Source: Winogradskyella marincola
GTDB lineage: Bacteria; Bacteroidota; Bacteroidia; Flavobacteriales; Flavobacteriaceae
Assembly: GCF_029624125.1 (NCBI RefSeq)
Contig: NZ_JARSBN010000008.1
Span: forward strand, 62,001 to 126,000
Length of the DNA: 64,000 nt
Reading direction: 5' to 3'
The notes beneath the pieces are model-generated. The model saw nothing but the letters and a program-made list of their open reading frames with translations. It searched no databases and had not been told where the DNA came from. The position numbers and the translations under genes are program-made. Numbering within the stretch: position 1 is the stretch's first letter; each line of letters begins with the position of its first letter. This document shows positions 34,999 to 45,386 of the stretch, piece after piece.

Positions 34999-35475
34999 AT
35001 GAGAAAAAGAGCAGCAAAAAAGAGACCGCTTTTACCAGACCCAAGGTTTAACGACCAATTGGTAACACGTTTTGTTAACAACATGATGTGGGATGGTAAG
35101 AAGTCTGTGGCTTTTAAAGTATTCTACGATGCAATTGATATTGTTGAGGAGAAAAAGAACGACGAAGAAAAAACAGCTTTAGAATTATGGAAAGATGCTT
35201 TATCAAATGTGATGCCTCACGTAGAAGTACGTAGTCGTCGTGTTGGTGGTGCTACATTCCAGATTCCAATGCAAATTCGTCCAGATCGTAAAGTTTCTAC
35301 AGCGATGAAGTGGTTAATTGGCTACGCGCGCAAAAGAAACGAAAAATCTATGGCACAACGTTTAGCAGCAGAAATTTTAGCTGCAGCTAAAGAAGAAGGT
35401 GCAGCCGTTAAGAAAAGAGTTGATACTCATAAGATGGCAGAAGCAAATAAAGCATTCTCACACTTTAGATTTTAA
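34999..35475 (+). CDS. rpsG: 30S ribosomal protein S7
   Basis: Primary assembly protein of the 30S head, 158 residues, binding the 3' major domain of 16S rRNA. The N-terminal block is [19 protein letters not shown]; the signature [20 protein letters not shown] and the R-rich beta-hairpin [20 protein letters not shown] are intact. In E. coli S7 represses the str operon; no comparable site could be recognised here. It is 5 nt upstream of fusA. Confidence 0.98.
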   Translation: MRKRAAKKRPLLPDPRFNDQLVTRFVNNMMWDGKKSVAFKVFYDAIDIVEEKKNDEEKTALELWKDALSNVMPHVEVRSRRVGGATFQIPMQIRPDRKVSTAMKWLIGYARKRNEKSMAQRLAAEILAAAKEEGAAVKKRVDTHKMAEANKAFSHFRF

Positions 35476-35480
35476 TAATA

Positions 35481-37610
35481 ATGGCACAAAGAGATTTAAA
35501 ATTCACTAGAAATATAGGTATTGCAGCACATATTGATGCTGGAAAAACCACAACAACAGAGCGTATTCTTTACTATACTGGTGTTTCTCACAAAATTGGT
35601 GAGGTGCATGATGGTGCGGCTACAATGGACTGGATGGAACAAGAGCAAGAAAGAGGTATTACAATTACTTCTGCTGCTACAACTTGTACATGGAACTTTC
35701 CATTAGAGAATGGTCAGCCAACTCCAGATACAAAAGGATACCACTTTAATATAATCGATACTCCTGGTCACGTTGACTTTACGGTTGAGGTGAATCGTTC
35801 TTTACGTGTATTAGATGGTTTAGTATTCTTATTTAGTGCGGTTGATGGTGTTGAACCACAATCAGAAACTAACTGGAGACTTGCAGATAACTACAAAGTA
35901 CCACGTATTGGTTTCGTAAATAAAATGGACCGTCAAGGATCTAACTTTATGGCAGTATGTCAGCAAGTTAAAGATATGTTGAAGTCTAATGCTGTGCCAA
36001 TTGTAATGAATATTGGTGATGAAGCAGATTTTAAAGGTATCGTAGATTTAGTAAAGAACCGTGCAATTGTATGGCACGATGAAACTCAAGGGGCAACCTT
36101 TGATGTTATTGATATTCCAGAAGAGTTAAAAGCAGAAGCAGCTGAATTAAGAGCTAATCTTATAGAGGAAGTTGCTAGTTACGATGAGAATCTTTTAGAG
36201 AAATTCATGGAAGATGAAAACTCTATTACAGAAGAAGAAGTGCACGCTGCACTTAGAGCTGCTGTAATGGATATGGCTATCATTCCAATGATTTGTGGTT
36301 CTGCATTTAAAAATAAAGGTGTACAGTTTTTATTAGATGCTGTATGTCGTTATTTGCCTTCTCCAGTAGATAAGGATGCAATTGTAGGTACAGATCCAGA
36401 TACTGATAATGAAATTTCTCGTAAGCCAGATGTAAAAGAACCTTTCTCTGCATTAGCATTTAAGATTGCTACAGATCCATTCGTAGGTCGTTTAGCATTC
36501 TTTAGAGCTTATTCAGGTCGTTTAGACGCAGGTTCTTATGTTTTAAATAACAGATCAGGTAAAAAAGAGCGTATCTCTCGTATCTATCAAATGCACTCAA
36601 ATAAGCAAAATGCAATTGAGTATATAGAAGCTGGTGATATTGGTGCTGCTGTTGGTTTTAAAGATATTAAAACAGGTGATACACTTTCAGATGAGAAAGC
36701 ACCAATCGTTTTAGAATCTATGGACTTCCCAGATCCAGTAATTGGTATCGCGGTTGAGCCTAAAACTAAGGCAGACGTTGATAAGTTAGGTATGGCTTTA
36801 GCTAAATTAGCTGAAGAGGATCCAACTTTTACTGTTAGAACAGATGAAGCTTCAGGTCAGACTATTATTTCTGGTATGGGTGAGCTTCACTTAGATATTA
36901 TTGTAGACCGTCTTAAGCGTGAGTTTAAGGTAGAGGTTAACCAAGGTCAGCCTCAAGTGGAGTACAAAGAAGCTATTACGCAACGTGCAGAGCACAGAGA
37001 AGTTTATAAGAAACAATCTGGTGGACGTGGTAAATTTGCTGATATTGTATTTACAATTGAACCAGCAGAAGAAGGTAAGCAAGGTTTAGAGTTTGTTTCA
37101 GAAATTAAAGGTGGTAACGTTCCTAAGGAATTTGTACCTTCAGTAGAAAAAGGATTCAAAATGGCAATGGTTAATGGTCCATTAGCAGGTTACGAAGTAG
37201 ATGCTATGAAGGTTACTCTTACAGATGGTTCTTACCACGATGTAGATTCTGATCAGTTATCGTTCGAGTTAGCTGCTAAATTAGGATTTAAAGCTGCTGC
37301 AAAAGCTGCAAAAGCTGTAATCATGGAGCCAATCATGAAGTTAGAAGTGTTAACACCAGAAGAAAGTATGGGTGATATTGTTGGTGACTTAAACCGTCGT
37401 CGTGGTCAGGTTAATGACATGAGCGATAGAGCAGGTTCTAAAGTTGTTAAGGCAAATGTACCATTATCTGAAATGTTCGGTTATGTAACATCATTAAGAA
37501 CATTATCTTCAGGTAGAGCAACATCTACAATGGAATTCTCTCACTATGCAGAGACTCCATCAAATATATCAGAAGAAGTAATCAAAGCAGCTAAAGGCGT
37601 AGAAGCTTAA
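35481..37610 (+). CDS. fusA: elongation factor G
   Basis: Translocation GTPase of 709 residues. GTP-binding motifs are [16 protein letters not shown] (G1), [16 protein letters not shown] (G3) and [12 protein letters not shown] (G4). Domain IV carries [19 protein letters not shown], and domain V ends with [16 protein letters not shown]. Length is near the family norm (about 700). It is embedded between rpsG (5 nt) and rpsJ (12 nt), with no tuf gene following. The last point is typical of Bacteroidota, where tuf is elsewhere. Confidence 0.98.
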   Translation: MAQRDLKFTRNIGIAAHIDAGKTTTTERILYYTGVSHKIGEVHDGAATMDWMEQEQERGITITSAATTCTWNFPLENGQPTPDTKGYHFNIIDTPGHVDFTVEVNRSLRVLDGLVFLFSAVDGVEPQSETNWRLADNYKVPRIGFVNKMDRQGSNFMAVCQQVKDMLKSNAVPIVMNIGDEADFKGIVDLVKNRAIVWHDETQGATFDVIDIPEELKAEAAELRANLIEEVASYDENLLEKFMEDENSITEEEVHAALRAAVMDMAIIPMICGSAFKNKGVQFLLDAVCRYLPSPVDKDAIVGTDPDTDNEISRKPDVKEPFSALAFKIATDPFVGRLAFFRAYSGRLDAGSYVLNNRSGKKERISRIYQMHSNKQNAIEYIEAGDIGAAVGFKDIKTGDTLSDEKAPIVLESMDFPDPVIGIAVEPKTKADVDKLGMALAKLAEEDPTFTVRTDEASGQTIISGMGELHLDIIVDRLKREFKVEVNQGQPQVEYKEAITQRAEHREVYKKQSGGRGKFADIVFTIEPAEEGKQGLEFVSEIKGGNVPKEFVPSVEKGFKMAMVNGPLAGYEVDAMKVTLTDGSYHDVDSDQLSFELAAKLGFKAAAKAAKAVIMEPIMKLEVLTPEESMGDIVGDLNRRRGQVNDMSDRAGSKVVKANVPLSEMFGYVTSLRTLSSGRATSTMEFSHYAETPSNISEEVIKAAKGVEA

Positions 37611-37622
37611 AACTAAAAGAAA

Positions 37623-37928
37623 ATGAGTCAGAAAATTAGAATAAAATTAAAGTCTTACGATCATAATTTAGTTGACAAGTCTGCTGATAAGATTGTAAAA
37701 ACTGTAAAAAGCACAGGTGCTGTAGTAACAGGTCCAATTCCTTTACCAACACACAAGAAAATTTTCACTGTGTTACGTTCACCACACGTTAATAAGAAGT
37801 CGAGAGAGCAGTTTCAATTAAGCTCTTACAAGAGATTATTAGATATCTACTCTTCATCTTCTAAAACAATTGACGCTTTAATGAAACTTGAATTACCAAG
37901 TGGAGTTGAAGTTGAAATTAAGGTGTAA
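37623..37928 (+). CDS. rpsJ: 30S ribosomal protein S10
   Basis: 30S head protein of 101 residues that in E. coli also binds NusB in antitermination. The opening [20 protein letters not shown] and the block [20 protein letters not shown] are standard. It follows fusA by 12 nt, joining the str and S10 clusters, and is separated from rplC by a 142-nt spacer with several stem-loops. Confidence 0.98.
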   Translation: MSQKIRIKLKSYDHNLVDKSADKIVKTVKSTGAVVTGPIPLPTHKKIFTVLRSPHVNKKSREQFQLSSYKRLLDIYSSSSKTIDALMKLELPSGVEVEIKV

Positions 37929-37936
37929 TTACACAT

Positions 37937-37952
37937 TTCTGTAAAAACAGAA
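37937..37952 (+). other. small hairpin after rpsJ
   Basis: TTCTGT and ACAGAA (6-bp stem, AAAA loop) 9 nt past the rpsJ stop, the first of three structured elements in the rpsJ-rplC spacer. No T-run follows it. Confidence 0.5.
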
Positions 37953-37964
37953 GTTATAAAATGT

Positions 37965-37984
37965 CCCACCGATGCGGTCGCGGG
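37965..37984 (+). other. GC-rich hairpin in rpsJ-rplC spacer
   Basis: CCC/GGG and CCG/CGG stack around an ATG loop with an A bulge and a TCGC internal loop. It is conspicuous as the only GC-rich block in an AT-rich spacer, so it is a candidate structured leader for the rplC part of the operon. Confidence 0.4.
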
Positions 37985-38004
37985 AAAAACGGAAAAAATA
38001 CAAT

Positions 38005-38040
38005 TCAAGGCTGAAACGTATTTTCAGCCTTGAGTTTTAA
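38005..38040 (+). terminator. strong stem-loop in rpsJ-rplC spacer, candidate attenuator
   Basis: A perfect 12-bp stem, TCAAGGCTGAAA with TTTCAGCCTTGA, with a 5-nt loop (CGTAT), followed by GTTTTAAA. Its position inside the operon with a short T-tract fits attenuation or processing better than full termination. Confidence 0.55.
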
Positions 38041-38070
38041 ATAAAGAATAATAATTAATAAATAATAAAT

Positions 38071-38688
38071 ATGTCTGGGTTAATTGGAAAAAAAATCGGT
38101 ATGACCAGCATCTTTGATGAAAATGGAAAAAACATTCCATGTACAGTAATCGAAGCAGGTCCATGTATCGTTACCCAAGTCAGAACTGAAGAAGTTGACG
38201 GTTATAACGCACTTCAATTAGGTTTCGATGACGCGACAGAAAAAAACGCTACAAAAGCAGCTCAAGGGCATGCTAAAAAAGCGGGTACTTCTGTTAAGCG
38301 CAAAGTCGTAGAATTTAAAGGTTTTGGTGAGGAGTACAAATTAGGTGATGCAATCACAGTAGAGCAATTTGCTGAAGGAGAGTTCGTGGATATTTCAGGA
38401 ACTTCTAAAGGTAAAGGTTTTCAAGGTGTTGTAAAGCGTCACGGTTTTGGTGGTGTAGGTCAAGCAACGCATGGTCAGCACAACCGTTTAAGAGCTCCAG
38501 GTTCTATTGGTGCAGCTTCATATCCTGCGAGAGTATTCAAAGGAATGAGAATGGCCGGAAGAATGGGTGGCGAAACAGTTAAAGTTCAAAATTTAAGAGT
38601 TTATAAAGTAGTTCCAGAAAAGAACTTACTTGTTGTAAAAGGATGTGTTCCTGGTCACAAAAATTCTTATGTAATCATTGAGAAGTAA
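38071..38688 (+). CDS. rplC: 50S ribosomal protein L3
   Basis: Early-assembly 50S protein of 205 residues that reaches the peptidyl-transferase centre. The opening [18 protein letters not shown] and the signature block [20 protein letters not shown] with [18 protein letters not shown] are conserved. It is preceded by the 142-nt structured spacer, so it may be the first gene of a separately adjusted segment. The stop and the rplD start share one base (TAATG). Confidence 0.98.
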   Translation: MSGLIGKKIGMTSIFDENGKNIPCTVIEAGPCIVTQVRTEEVDGYNALQLGFDDATEKNATKAAQGHAKKAGTSVKRKVVEFKGFGEEYKLGDAITVEQFAEGEFVDISGTSKGKGFQGVVKRHGFGGVGQATHGQHNRLRAPGSIGAASYPARVFKGMRMAGRMGGETVKVQNLRVYKVVPEKNLLVVKGCVPGHKNSYVIIEK

Positions 38689-39317
38689 TGAAGGTAGCAG
38701 TTTTAGATATAAACGGAAAAGATACGGGTAGAACAGCTGAGCTTTCTAAGGACGTATTCGCTATTGAGCCTAATAATCACGCTGTTTATTTAGATGTTAA
38801 GCAATACTTAGCAAATCAAAGACAGGGTACACACAAGGCAAAAGAGAGAGGTGAGATTACTGGTAGTACACGCAAGATTAAAAAACAAAAAGGAACAGGT
38901 ACAGCACGTGCAGGTTCTATTAAGTCTGGTGTATTTAAAGGTGGTGGTCGTATGTTTGGTCCAAGACCAAGAAATTACGGTTTTAAATTAAACAAAAACG
39001 TAAAGCGATTAGCACGTAAATCAGCACTTAGTATCAAGGCAAACGATAAGGCAATTGTAGTATTAGAAGATTTTAATTTTGATGCTCCAAAGACAAAGAA
39101 TTTTGTAAATGTCTTGAAAGCCTTAGAGATAGATAACAAAAAGTCTTTGTTTGTGTTGGGTGACTCAAATAATAATGTATATTTGTCGTCGCGCAATTTA
39201 AAAAGCTCTGAAGTTGTAACTAGCTCAGAATTAAGCACTTATAAAATAATGAATGCAAGTAAAGTTGTTCTTTTAGAAGGTGCATTAGAAGGAATTGAAT
39301 CGAATTTAAGTAAATAG
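38688..39317 (+). CDS. rplD: 50S ribosomal protein L4
   Basis: 50S protein of 209 residues lining the exit tunnel; in E. coli it represses the S10 operon. The tunnel-loop segment [20 protein letters not shown] with [16 protein letters not shown] is intact. The start overlaps the rplC stop by one base, and 7 nt separate it from rplW. Confidence 0.98.
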   Translation: MKVAVLDINGKDTGRTAELSKDVFAIEPNNHAVYLDVKQYLANQRQGTHKAKERGEITGSTRKIKKQKGTGTARAGSIKSGVFKGGGRMFGPRPRNYGFKLNKNVKRLARKSALSIKANDKAIVVLEDFNFDAPKTKNFVNVLKALEIDNKKSLFVLGDSNNNVYLSSRNLKSSEVVTSSELSTYKIMNASKVVLLEGALEGIESNLSK

Positions 39318-39324
39318 AACACAG

Positions 39325-39615
39325 ATGAGTATCTTAATTAAACCTATCATCACAGAAAAAGCAACCACTCAAAGTGAGTTGTTAAATGCATATGCATTCG
39401 AAGTGAACACAAAGGCGAACAAGGTAGAAATTAAAAAAGCGGTTGAGGCTGCTTATGGTGTTTCTGTAGAAAAAGTTCGTACGATAAATGTCCGTCCAGA
39501 TAGAAGAACTCGTTATACAAAAACGGGTATTCAGCATGGTAAAACAAATGCTATTAAAAAAGCAATTGTACAACTGGCGGAAGGTGAAACAATAGATTTA
39601 TACGCTAACATGTAA
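39325..39615 (+). CDS. rplW: 50S ribosomal protein L23
   Basis: Exit-site protein of 96 residues that docks trigger factor and SRP. It shows the standard opening ILIKPIITEKATTQSELLNA and the block YAFEVNTKANKVEIKKAVEA followed by VEKVRTINVRPDRRTRYTK. Length is normal. It sits 7 nt after rplD and 10 nt before rplB. Confidence 0.98.
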   Translation: MSILIKPIITEKATTQSELLNAYAFEVNTKANKVEIKKAVEAAYGVSVEKVRTINVRPDRRTRYTKTGIQHGKTNAIKKAIVQLAEGETIDLYANM

Positions 39616-39625
39616 TTAGACAAAA

Positions 39626-40453
39626 ATGTCAGTTAGAAAATTAAAACCGATCACATCAGCTCAGCGTTTTAGAGTGGTTAATGGATTTGACGCCATTACT
39701 ACTGATAAGCCGGAGAAAAGTTTATTAGCTCCGAAAAAAAGATCTGGTGGTAGAAACAGTCAAGGAAAAATGACCATGCGCCACATGGGTGGAGGTCATA
39801 AGAAGAAGTATCGTATTATTGACTTTAAACGTAACAAAACTGGAATCCCAGCAGAAGTTAAAACAATAGAATACGATCCAAACAGAACAGCATTTATTGC
39901 TTTATTAAACTATCAAGATGGCGAAAAGAGATATGTTATCGCTCAAAATGGTTTACAAGTAGGGCAAACAGTTGTATCTGGTGAAAGTGGTGTGGCTCCA
40001 GAAATAGGAAACGCAATGCCATTAAGTGAAATACCTTTAGGTACTATTATCTCTTGTATAGAGTTACGTCCTGGGCAAGGTGCTGTTATGGCACGTAGTG
40101 CAGGTGCATTTGCTCAGTTAATGGCAAGAGATGGTAAGTTTGCAACTATAAAATTACCATCTGGTGAAACTAGAATGGTATTAGCAGCATGTATGGCTAC
40201 AATTGGAGTTGTATCTAACTCAGATCATCAATTACTTGTATCTGGTAAAGCAGGTAGAAGCAGATGGTTAGGTAGACGTCCAAGAGTAAGACCAGTAGTA
40301 ATGAACCCAGTAGATCACCCAATGGGTGGTGGTGAAGGTAAGTCTTCAGGTGGTCACCCAAGATCTAAGAATGGTATTCCTGCTAAAGGTTATAGAACGC
40401 GTTCTAAGACGAAAGCGAGTAATAAGTATATTGTAGAACGTAGAAAGAAATAA
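39626..40453 (+). CDS. rplB: 50S ribosomal protein L2
   Basis: Largest and most conserved 50S core protein here, 275 residues, needed for subunit joining. Characteristic segments are [40 protein letters not shown] and the C-terminal active-centre block [20 protein letters not shown] with the His of DHPMGGG. The basic tail ends [13 protein letters not shown]. Confidence 0.98.
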   Translation: MSVRKLKPITSAQRFRVVNGFDAITTDKPEKSLLAPKKRSGGRNSQGKMTMRHMGGGHKKKYRIIDFKRNKTGIPAEVKTIEYDPNRTAFIALLNYQDGEKRYVIAQNGLQVGQTVVSGESGVAPEIGNAMPLSEIPLGTIISCIELRPGQGAVMARSAGAFAQLMARDGKFATIKLPSGETRMVLAACMATIGVVSNSDHQLLVSGKAGRSRWLGRRPRVRPVVMNPVDHPMGGGEGKSSGGHPRSKNGIPAKGYRTRSKTKASNKYIVERRKK

Positions 40454-40463
40454 GTAAGATAGT

Positions 40464-40742
40464 ATGGCACGTTCATTAAAAAAAGGACCTTATATTCACT
40501 ATAAGTTAGAAAAGAAAGTTGCAGAAAATGTAGCTTCAAACAAGAAGACTGTTATCAAGACTTGGTCAAGAGCGTCTATGATTTCTCCAGATTTCGTAGG
40601 TCAGACTATAGCAGTACACAATGGTCGTCAATTTGTTCCAGTATATGTAACTGAGAATATGGTAGGTCATAAATTAGGAGAATTTTCACCAACAAGATCA
40701 TTTAGAGGTCATGCAGGTGCTAAGAATAAAGGTAAAAAATAA
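40464..40742 (+). CDS. rpsS: 30S ribosomal protein S19
   Basis: 30S head protein of 92 residues close to the A-site. It opens [17 protein letters not shown] and carries the signature [20 protein letters not shown] with [19 protein letters not shown]. It lies 10 nt from rplB and 5 nt from rplV. Confidence 0.98.
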   Translation: MARSLKKGPYIHYKLEKKVAENVASNKKTVIKTWSRASMISPDFVGQTIAVHNGRQFVPVYVTENMVGHKLGEFSPTRSFRGHAGAKNKGKK

Positions 40743-40747
40743 GAATC

Positions 40748-41155
40748 ATGGGAAGTCGTAAAAAACAAATGGCGGAAGCTATTAAGGCTGAGAAGAAGCA
40801 GGTTGCTTTTGCTAAGCTAAATAACTGTCCTACATCTCCAAGAAAAATGCGTTTAGTAGCAGATTTAGTAAGAGGTGAAAAGGCAGAGAAAGCTCTTCAG
40901 ATTCTTAGATTTAGCCCTAAGGAAGCGTCTCGTCGTTTAGAAAAATTAGTTATGTCTGCAATTGCAAACTGGCAAGCTAAAAACGAAGATGCTGATGTTG
41001 AGGAAGCTAATCTATTTATCAAAGAGATTAGAGTAGACGGTGGAGCAATGCTTAAGCGTTTACGTCCAGCACCTCAAGGTAGAGCACACAGAATTAGAAA
41101 AAGATCTAACCACGTTACAGTTGTGGTAGATTCATTAAATAAAACACAAAGCTAA
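40748..41155 (+). CDS. rplV: 50S ribosomal protein L22
   Basis: Exit-tunnel protein of 135 residues, slightly longer than the E. coli form (110) because of an N-terminal basic extension ([17 protein letters not shown]). The core shows [20 protein letters not shown] and the extended loop [20 protein letters not shown]. It follows rpsS by 5 nt. Confidence 0.98.
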   Translation: MGSRKKQMAEAIKAEKKQVAFAKLNNCPTSPRKMRLVADLVRGEKAEKALQILRFSPKEASRRLEKLVMSAIANWQAKNEDADVEEANLFIKEIRVDGGAMLKRLRPAPQGRAHRIRKRSNHVTVVVDSLNKTQS

Positions 41156-41164
41156 GGTAGAGAT

Positions 41165-41878
41165 ATGGGACAAAAGACAAATCCAATCGGAAATCGCTTA
41201 GGAATTATCAGAGGATGGGAATCTAACTGGTATGGCGGAAATGATTATGGAGACAAACTTGCAGAGGATGATAAAATCCGTAAGTATATCCATGCTCGTT
41301 TATCTAAAGCTAGTGTAAGTAGAGTAATTATTGAGCGTACGCTTAAACTTGTAACCGTTACTATCACTACTGCTAGACCTGGTATTATTATCGGTAAAGG
41401 TGGTCAAGAGGTAGACAAGCTAAAAGAAGAGCTTAAGAAAATTACTGGTAAAGAAGTTCAATTGAACATCTTTGAAATTAAAAGACCTGAACTAGATGCA
41501 CATTTAGTAGCAGCAAGTATCGCTCGTCAGATAGAAAGTCGTATTTCTTACAGAAGAGCAATAAAAATGGCTATCGCTGCAGCTATGCGTATGAATGCTG
41601 AAGGAATCAAGGTTCAAATTAGTGGTCGTTTAAACGGTGCTGAAATGGCACGTTCAGAGCACTACAAAGAAGGACGTATTCCTTTATCTACATTTAGAGC
41701 TGATATTGATTATGCTCTAGTAGAATCACATACTACTTATGGTAGATTAGGTGTAAAAGTGTGGATTATGAAAGGCGAAGTTTATGGAAAAAGAGAACTT
41801 TCTCCATTAGTGGGTCTTTCTAAGCAAAAAGGAAAAGGTGGACGTGGAGGAAACAAAAACCAACGTCGTAGAAAGTAA
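41165..41878 (+). CDS. rpsC: 30S ribosomal protein S3
   Basis: 30S head protein of 237 residues with a type-II KH domain ([20 protein letters not shown]) and the C-terminal block [20 protein letters not shown]. It takes part in mRNA entry and helicase activity of the ribosome. A Gly/Lys/Arg-rich tail extends beyond the core ([18 protein letters not shown]). Confidence 0.98.
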   Translation: MGQKTNPIGNRLGIIRGWESNWYGGNDYGDKLAEDDKIRKYIHARLSKASVSRVIIERTLKLVTVTITTARPGIIIGKGGQEVDKLKEELKKITGKEVQLNIFEIKRPELDAHLVAASIARQIESRISYRRAIKMAIAAAMRMNAEGIKVQISGRLNGAEMARSEHYKEGRIPLSTFRADIDYALVESHTTYGRLGVKVWIMKGEVYGKRELSPLVGLSKQKGKGGRGGNKNQRRRK

Positions 41879-41898
41879 TTCTTTAAAGAAAAGACAAA

Positions 41899-42318
41899 AT
41901 GTTACAGCCTAAAAGAACAAAATTTCGTAAGCAGCAAAAAGGTCGTATGAAAGGTAATGCCGGAAGAGGTCATTTGTTATCAAATGGTACTTTTGGTATA
42001 AAATCTTTAGACTCGTCATTTATAACTGCACGTCAAATAGAAGCAGCTCGTATTGCCGCTACTCGTTATATGAAAAGAGAAGGATCGTTATGGATTAAAA
42101 TATTTCCAGACAAGCCTATTACAAAAAAGCCTCTTGAAGTACGTATGGGTAAAGGTAAAGGTGGTGTAGAATATTGGGCAGCTGTTGTAAAACCAGGACG
42201 CGTATTATTTGAAGTAAGTGGAGTGCCGTTAGAAACAGCTCAAGAAGCTTTACGTTTAGCAGCACAAAAACTTCCAGTAAAAACTAAGTTTATCATTGCT
42301 AGAGATTACGAAGCATAA
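41899..42318 (+). CDS. rplP: 50S ribosomal protein L16
   Basis: 50S protein of 139 residues next to the A-site tRNA. It opens [19 protein letters not shown] and contains [20 protein letters not shown] and [20 protein letters not shown], both family signatures. It follows rpsC by 20 nt. Confidence 0.98.
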   Translation: MLQPKRTKFRKQQKGRMKGNAGRGHLLSNGTFGIKSLDSSFITARQIEAARIAATRYMKREGSLWIKIFPDKPITKKPLEVRMGKGKGGVEYWAAVVKPGRVLFEVSGVPLETAQEALRLAAQKLPVKTKFIIARDYEA

Positions 42319-42330
42319 TAAAAAGAAATT

Positions 42331-42522
42331 ATGAAGCAATCAGAAATTAAACAGCTTTCAACAGCTGAGTTACAAGAAAAACTTAGTGAGACTAAAAAGA
42401 GTTATTCAGACCTAAAAATGGCTCACGCAATATCTCCTTTAGATAACCCAATACAGTTACGTGCTGTAAGAAGAACTGTAGCTAGATTAGCAACAGAATT
42501 AACTAAAAGAGACGGACAATAA
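42331..42522 (+). CDS. rpmC: 50S ribosomal protein L29
   Basis: Small helical 50S protein of 63 residues at the tunnel exit, contacting L23. The blocks IKQLSTAELQEKLSETKKSY and NPIQLRAVRRTVARLATEL match the family. It is 12 nt after rplP and 17 nt before rpsQ. Confidence 0.98.
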   Translation: MKQSEIKQLSTAELQEKLSETKKSYSDLKMAHAISPLDNPIQLRAVRRTVARLATELTKRDGQ

Positions 42523-42539
42523 TTGTATTCTGCTGAAAG

Positions 42540-42797
42540 ATGGAAAAAAGAAATTTAAGAAAAGAACGTATAGGAGTAGTTACTAGTAACAAAATGGAGA
42601 AATCTATTGTTGTTTCAGAAGTAAAAAAAGTAAAACATCCTATGTATGGAAAGTTCGTGTTAAAAACAAAGAAATATGTTGCGCACGATGAGAAAAACGA
42701 CTGCAACGAAGGAGATACTGTAAAGATCATGGAAACAAGACCTATGAGTAAATCTAAGTGTTGGAGATTAGTAGAAATAATTGAAAGAGCGAAGTAA
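42540..42797 (+). CDS. rpsQ: 30S ribosomal protein S17
   Basis: Primary-binding 30S protein of 85 residues. It carries [20 protein letters not shown] and the block [20 protein letters not shown], then [18 protein letters not shown]. The spacing to rplN is 2 nt, consistent with translational coupling. Confidence 0.98.
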   Translation: MEKRNLRKERIGVVTSNKMEKSIVVSEVKKVKHPMYGKFVLKTKKYVAHDEKNDCNEGDTVKIMETRPMSKSKCWRLVEIIERAK

Positions 42798-42799
42798 TT

Positions 42800-43168
42800 A
42801 TGGTACAACAAGAATCAAGATTAAAAGTAGCAGATAACACAGGAGCTAAAGAAGTTTTAGTAATTCGTGTTTTAGGTGGTACAAAAAGAAGATACGCTTC
42901 TGTTGGAGATAAAGTAGTAGTATCTGTTAAAGATGCTACTCCTAACGGAAATGTTAAGAAAAAAGCAGTTTCTACTGCTGTTGTTGTACGTACAGCTAAA
43001 GAAGTAAGACGTCCAGACGGCTCTTACATTAGATTTGACGATAATGCATGTGTTTTATTAAACCCACAAGGTGAAATGAGAGGAACACGTGTATTTGGTC
43101 CAGTAGCAAGAGAACTTCGTGATAAACAATTCATGAAAATTGTATCATTAGCACCAGAAGTGCTTTAA
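42800..43168 (+). CDS. rplN: 50S ribosomal protein L14
   Basis: 50S protein of 122 residues at the subunit interface and the docking site of the silencing factor RsfS, whose gene also lies in this window (61842-62213). It shows [20 protein letters not shown], the Bacteroidota-typical VRPDG-like segment [19 protein letters not shown], and the closing [12 protein letters not shown]. Confidence 0.98.
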   Translation: MVQQESRLKVADNTGAKEVLVIRVLGGTKRRYASVGDKVVVSVKDATPNGNVKKKAVSTAVVVRTAKEVRRPDGSYIRFDDNACVLLNPQGEMRGTRVFGPVARELRDKQFMKIVSLAPEVL

Positions 43169-43180
43169 TTGATAAATAAG

Positions 43181-43492
43181 ATGACAAAGCTTAAAATAAA
43201 ATCAGGAGATACTGTAAAAGTAATAGCTGGAGATCACAAAGGATCAGAAGGTAAAGTGCTTAAGGTATTAATAGATAAGAACAAAGCCATTGTGGAAGGT
43301 GTAAATATGGTTAAGAAACACACTAAACCAAGTGCACAAAATCCACAAGGTGGTATTGTAGAGAAAGAAGCACCAATTCATATTTCAAACTTGTCTTTAT
43401 TAACAAGCAAGGGAGAAACTACGAGAGTAGGTTATAGAATGGATGGCGACAATAAAGTAAGATTTTCTAAAAAATCTAATGAAGTAATTTAA
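43181..43492 (+). CDS. rplX: 50S ribosomal protein L24
   Basis: Assembly-initiator 50S protein of 103 residues with a KOW motif ([20 protein letters not shown]). I choose the ATG at 43181 over a TTG 12 nt upstream. [20 protein letters not shown] follows as in the family, and the protein ends [11 protein letters not shown]. It is 2 nt from rplE. Confidence 0.97.
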   Translation: MTKLKIKSGDTVKVIAGDHKGSEGKVLKVLIDKNKAIVEGVNMVKKHTKPSAQNPQGGIVEKEAPIHISNLSLLTSKGETTRVGYRMDGDNKVRFSKKSNEVI

Positions 43493-43494
43493 TT

Positions 43495-44046
43495 ATGGCT
43501 TACGTTGCAAGATTAAAAAAAGAGTACCAGGACAAAGTAGTTCCTGCTCTTACAGAAGAATTTGGATATAAAAATGTAATGCAAGTACCTAAACTTGAAA
43601 AGATAGTATTATCTAGAGGTGTAGGTGCTGCTGTTGCAGATAAAAAGTTAATTGATCACGCTGTTGAAGAATTAACAAAAATATCTGGGCAAAAAGCTGT
43701 AGCTACAATATCTAAGAAGGACGTTGCTACATTTAAGTTACGTAAAGGGATGCCAATTGGTGCCAAAGTAACTTTACGTGGTGAGCAAATGTACGAGTTC
43801 TTAGATAGATTAGTAACAACTGCATTACCACGAGTTAGAGATTTTAACGGTATTAAAGCTACAGGTTTTGATGGTCGTGGAAATTATAACTTAGGTATTA
43901 CAGAGCAAATCATTTTTCCTGAAATTGATATCGATAAAATCAATAAAATCTCAGGAATGGATATTACATTTGTGACTTCTGCTGAAACAGACAAAGAAGC
44001 AAAGTCTTTATTAACAGAACTAGGATTACCATTTAAAAAGAATTAA
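43495..44046 (+). CDS. rplE: 50S ribosomal protein L5
   Basis: 5S-rRNA-binding 50S protein of 183 residues. Conserved blocks include [40 protein letters not shown] and [20 protein letters not shown]. The neighbours rplX and rpsN are each 2 nt away. Confidence 0.98.
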   Translation: MAYVARLKKEYQDKVVPALTEEFGYKNVMQVPKLEKIVLSRGVGAAVADKKLIDHAVEELTKISGQKAVATISKKDVATFKLRKGMPIGAKVTLRGEQMYEFLDRLVTTALPRVRDFNGIKATGFDGRGNYNLGITEQIIFPEIDIDKINKISGMDITFVTSAETDKEAKSLLTELGLPFKKN

Positions 44047-44048
44047 GT

Positions 44049-44318
44049 ATGGCTAAAGAATCAATGAAAGCTCGTGAGGTGAAGCGTGCAAAGACTGTAG
44101 CTAAATATGCTGAGAAAAGAAAAGCTTTAAAAGAAGCTGGAGATTACGAAGCATTACAAAAGTTACCTAAAAATGCATCACCAATACGTAAGCACAATAG
44201 ATGTAAACTTACCGGAAGACCAAAAGGTTATATGAGACAGTTTGGAATCTCTCGTGTAATGTTTAGAGAAATGGCTAACAAAGGGTTAATTCCTGGTGTA
44301 AAAAAAGCAAGTTGGTAA
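44049..44318 (+). CDS. rpsN: 30S ribosomal protein S14, zinc-free form
   Basis: 30S head protein of 89 residues. It is the zinc-independent type: only one Cys (in [20 protein letters not shown]), so no CxxC-CxxC ribbon. The signature R-x-x-F-x-x-S-R-V-M-F-R-E is present. A 104-nt spacer with hairpins separates it from rpsH. Confidence 0.98.
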   Translation: MAKESMKAREVKRAKTVAKYAEKRKALKEAGDYEALQKLPKNASPIRKHNRCKLTGRPKGYMRQFGISRVMFREMANKGLIPGVKKASW

Positions 44319-44422
44319 CATTGAGGAAGCGATTTAGCTTCTGTACAATTATCAATATAACTATTGTATAATCGGAATCTAGGTTCGAGAATGTCGAAAA
44401 CCATTTTCCAAAATTTAAAACT
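44319..44422 (+). other. structured spacer before rpsH
   Basis: This 104-nt spacer is long for the operon. It contains GAAGC/GCTTC around a 6-nt loop just after rpsN, and TACAAT/ATTGTA around 44342-44369. A GGTTCGA-containing stretch follows. There is no reading frame, and the tRNA-like GGTTCGA has no cloverleaf around it. Confidence 0.45.
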
Positions 44423-44821
44423 ATGTACACAGATCCAATAGCGGATTATTTAACGCGAGTTAGAAATGCTGTGAAAGCTAACCACAGAGTGGTAGAAATT
44501 CCTGCATCTAACTTAAAAAAGGAGATAACTAAAATATTATTCGATCAAGGATATATTTTAAGTTACAAATTTGATGACACTACAGTACAAGGTACAATTA
44601 AGATTGCCTTAAAGTACAACAAAGAGACAAAAGAGTCTGTTATCAAAAAAATTCAAAGAATCAGTAAACCAGGTTTACGTAAATACGCTGGTGCTAACGA
44701 AATGCCAAGAATCTTAAATGGTTTAGGTATTGCAATTGTTTCTACATCTCACGGTGTAATGACAGGAAAACAAGCGCAAAGAGAAAACGTTGGTGGCGAA
44801 GTATTATGTTACGTATACTAA
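44423..44821 (+). CDS. rpsH: 30S ribosomal protein S8
   Basis: Central-domain 30S protein of 132 residues; in E. coli S8 represses the spc operon. It opens YTDPIADYLTRVRNAVKANH, and the signature LNGLGIAIVSTSHGVMTGKQ with GGEVLCYVY end is complete. It begins after the structured 104-nt spacer, so feedback by S8 there is a reasonable but untested idea. Confidence 0.98.
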   Translation: MYTDPIADYLTRVRNAVKANHRVVEIPASNLKKEITKILFDQGYILSYKFDDTTVQGTIKIALKYNKETKESVIKKIQRISKPGLRKYAGANEMPRILNGLGIAIVSTSHGVMTGKQAQRENVGGEVLCYVY

Positions 44822-44833
44822 AAACAGGAAATT

Positions 44834-45376
44834 ATGTCAAGAATAGGTAAAAGCCCAATCACAGTTCCTGAAGGTGTAACTGTAGAAATTAAAGATAATG
44901 TAATTACTGCAAAAGGAAAGTTAGGAGAATTGTCTCAAACTTTTTCTGATGTTGAAATTATTTTAGAAGACGGAACAATTACATTAAACCGTCCTTCAGA
45001 AAAGAAAGATCACAGAGCAAAGCACGGTCTATACAGAGCGTTAATTGCTAATATGATAGAAGGTGTATCTAACGGATTTACTAAGCAATTAGAGTTAGTA
45101 GGTGTTGGTTATAGAGCATCAAATCAAGGACAGAAATTAGATTTAGCAATTGGTTTTTCTCACAATATCGTTATGGACATAGCTCCAGAAGTAAAAGTTG
45201 AGACTATCTCAGAAAAAGGTAAAAACCCAATCGTTAAATTAACATCTCACGACAAACAATTAGTTGGTCAAGTAGCAGCTAAAATCCGTGGTTTCCGTAA
45301 GCCAGAGCCTTACAAAGGAAAAGGTATCAAGTTTGTTGGTGAAATAATTAGAAGAAAAGCAGGTAAATCAGCTTAA
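44834..45376 (+). CDS. rplF: 50S ribosomal protein L6
   Basis: 50S protein of 180 residues near the factor-binding site, with two similar domains. Blocks SRIGKSPITVPEGVTVEIKD, QLELVGVGYRASNQGQKLDL and PEPYKGKGIKFVGEIIRRK are family hallmarks. The gaps to rpsH and rplR are 12 and 10 nt. Confidence 0.98.
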   Translation: MSRIGKSPITVPEGVTVEIKDNVITAKGKLGELSQTFSDVEIILEDGTITLNRPSEKKDHRAKHGLYRALIANMIEGVSNGFTKQLELVGVGYRASNQGQKLDLAIGFSHNIVMDIAPEVKVETISEKGKNPIVKLTSHDKQLVGQVAAKIRGFRKPEPYKGKGIKFVGEIIRRKAGKSA

Positions 45377-45386
45377 TAAGTAAGTT

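Noticed and set aside
44375..44400. GGTTCGA resembling a tRNA T-arm in the rpsN-rpsH spacer
   Set aside because: No acceptor, D or anticodon stems can be formed around it, and the spacer is only 104 nt inside an operon.
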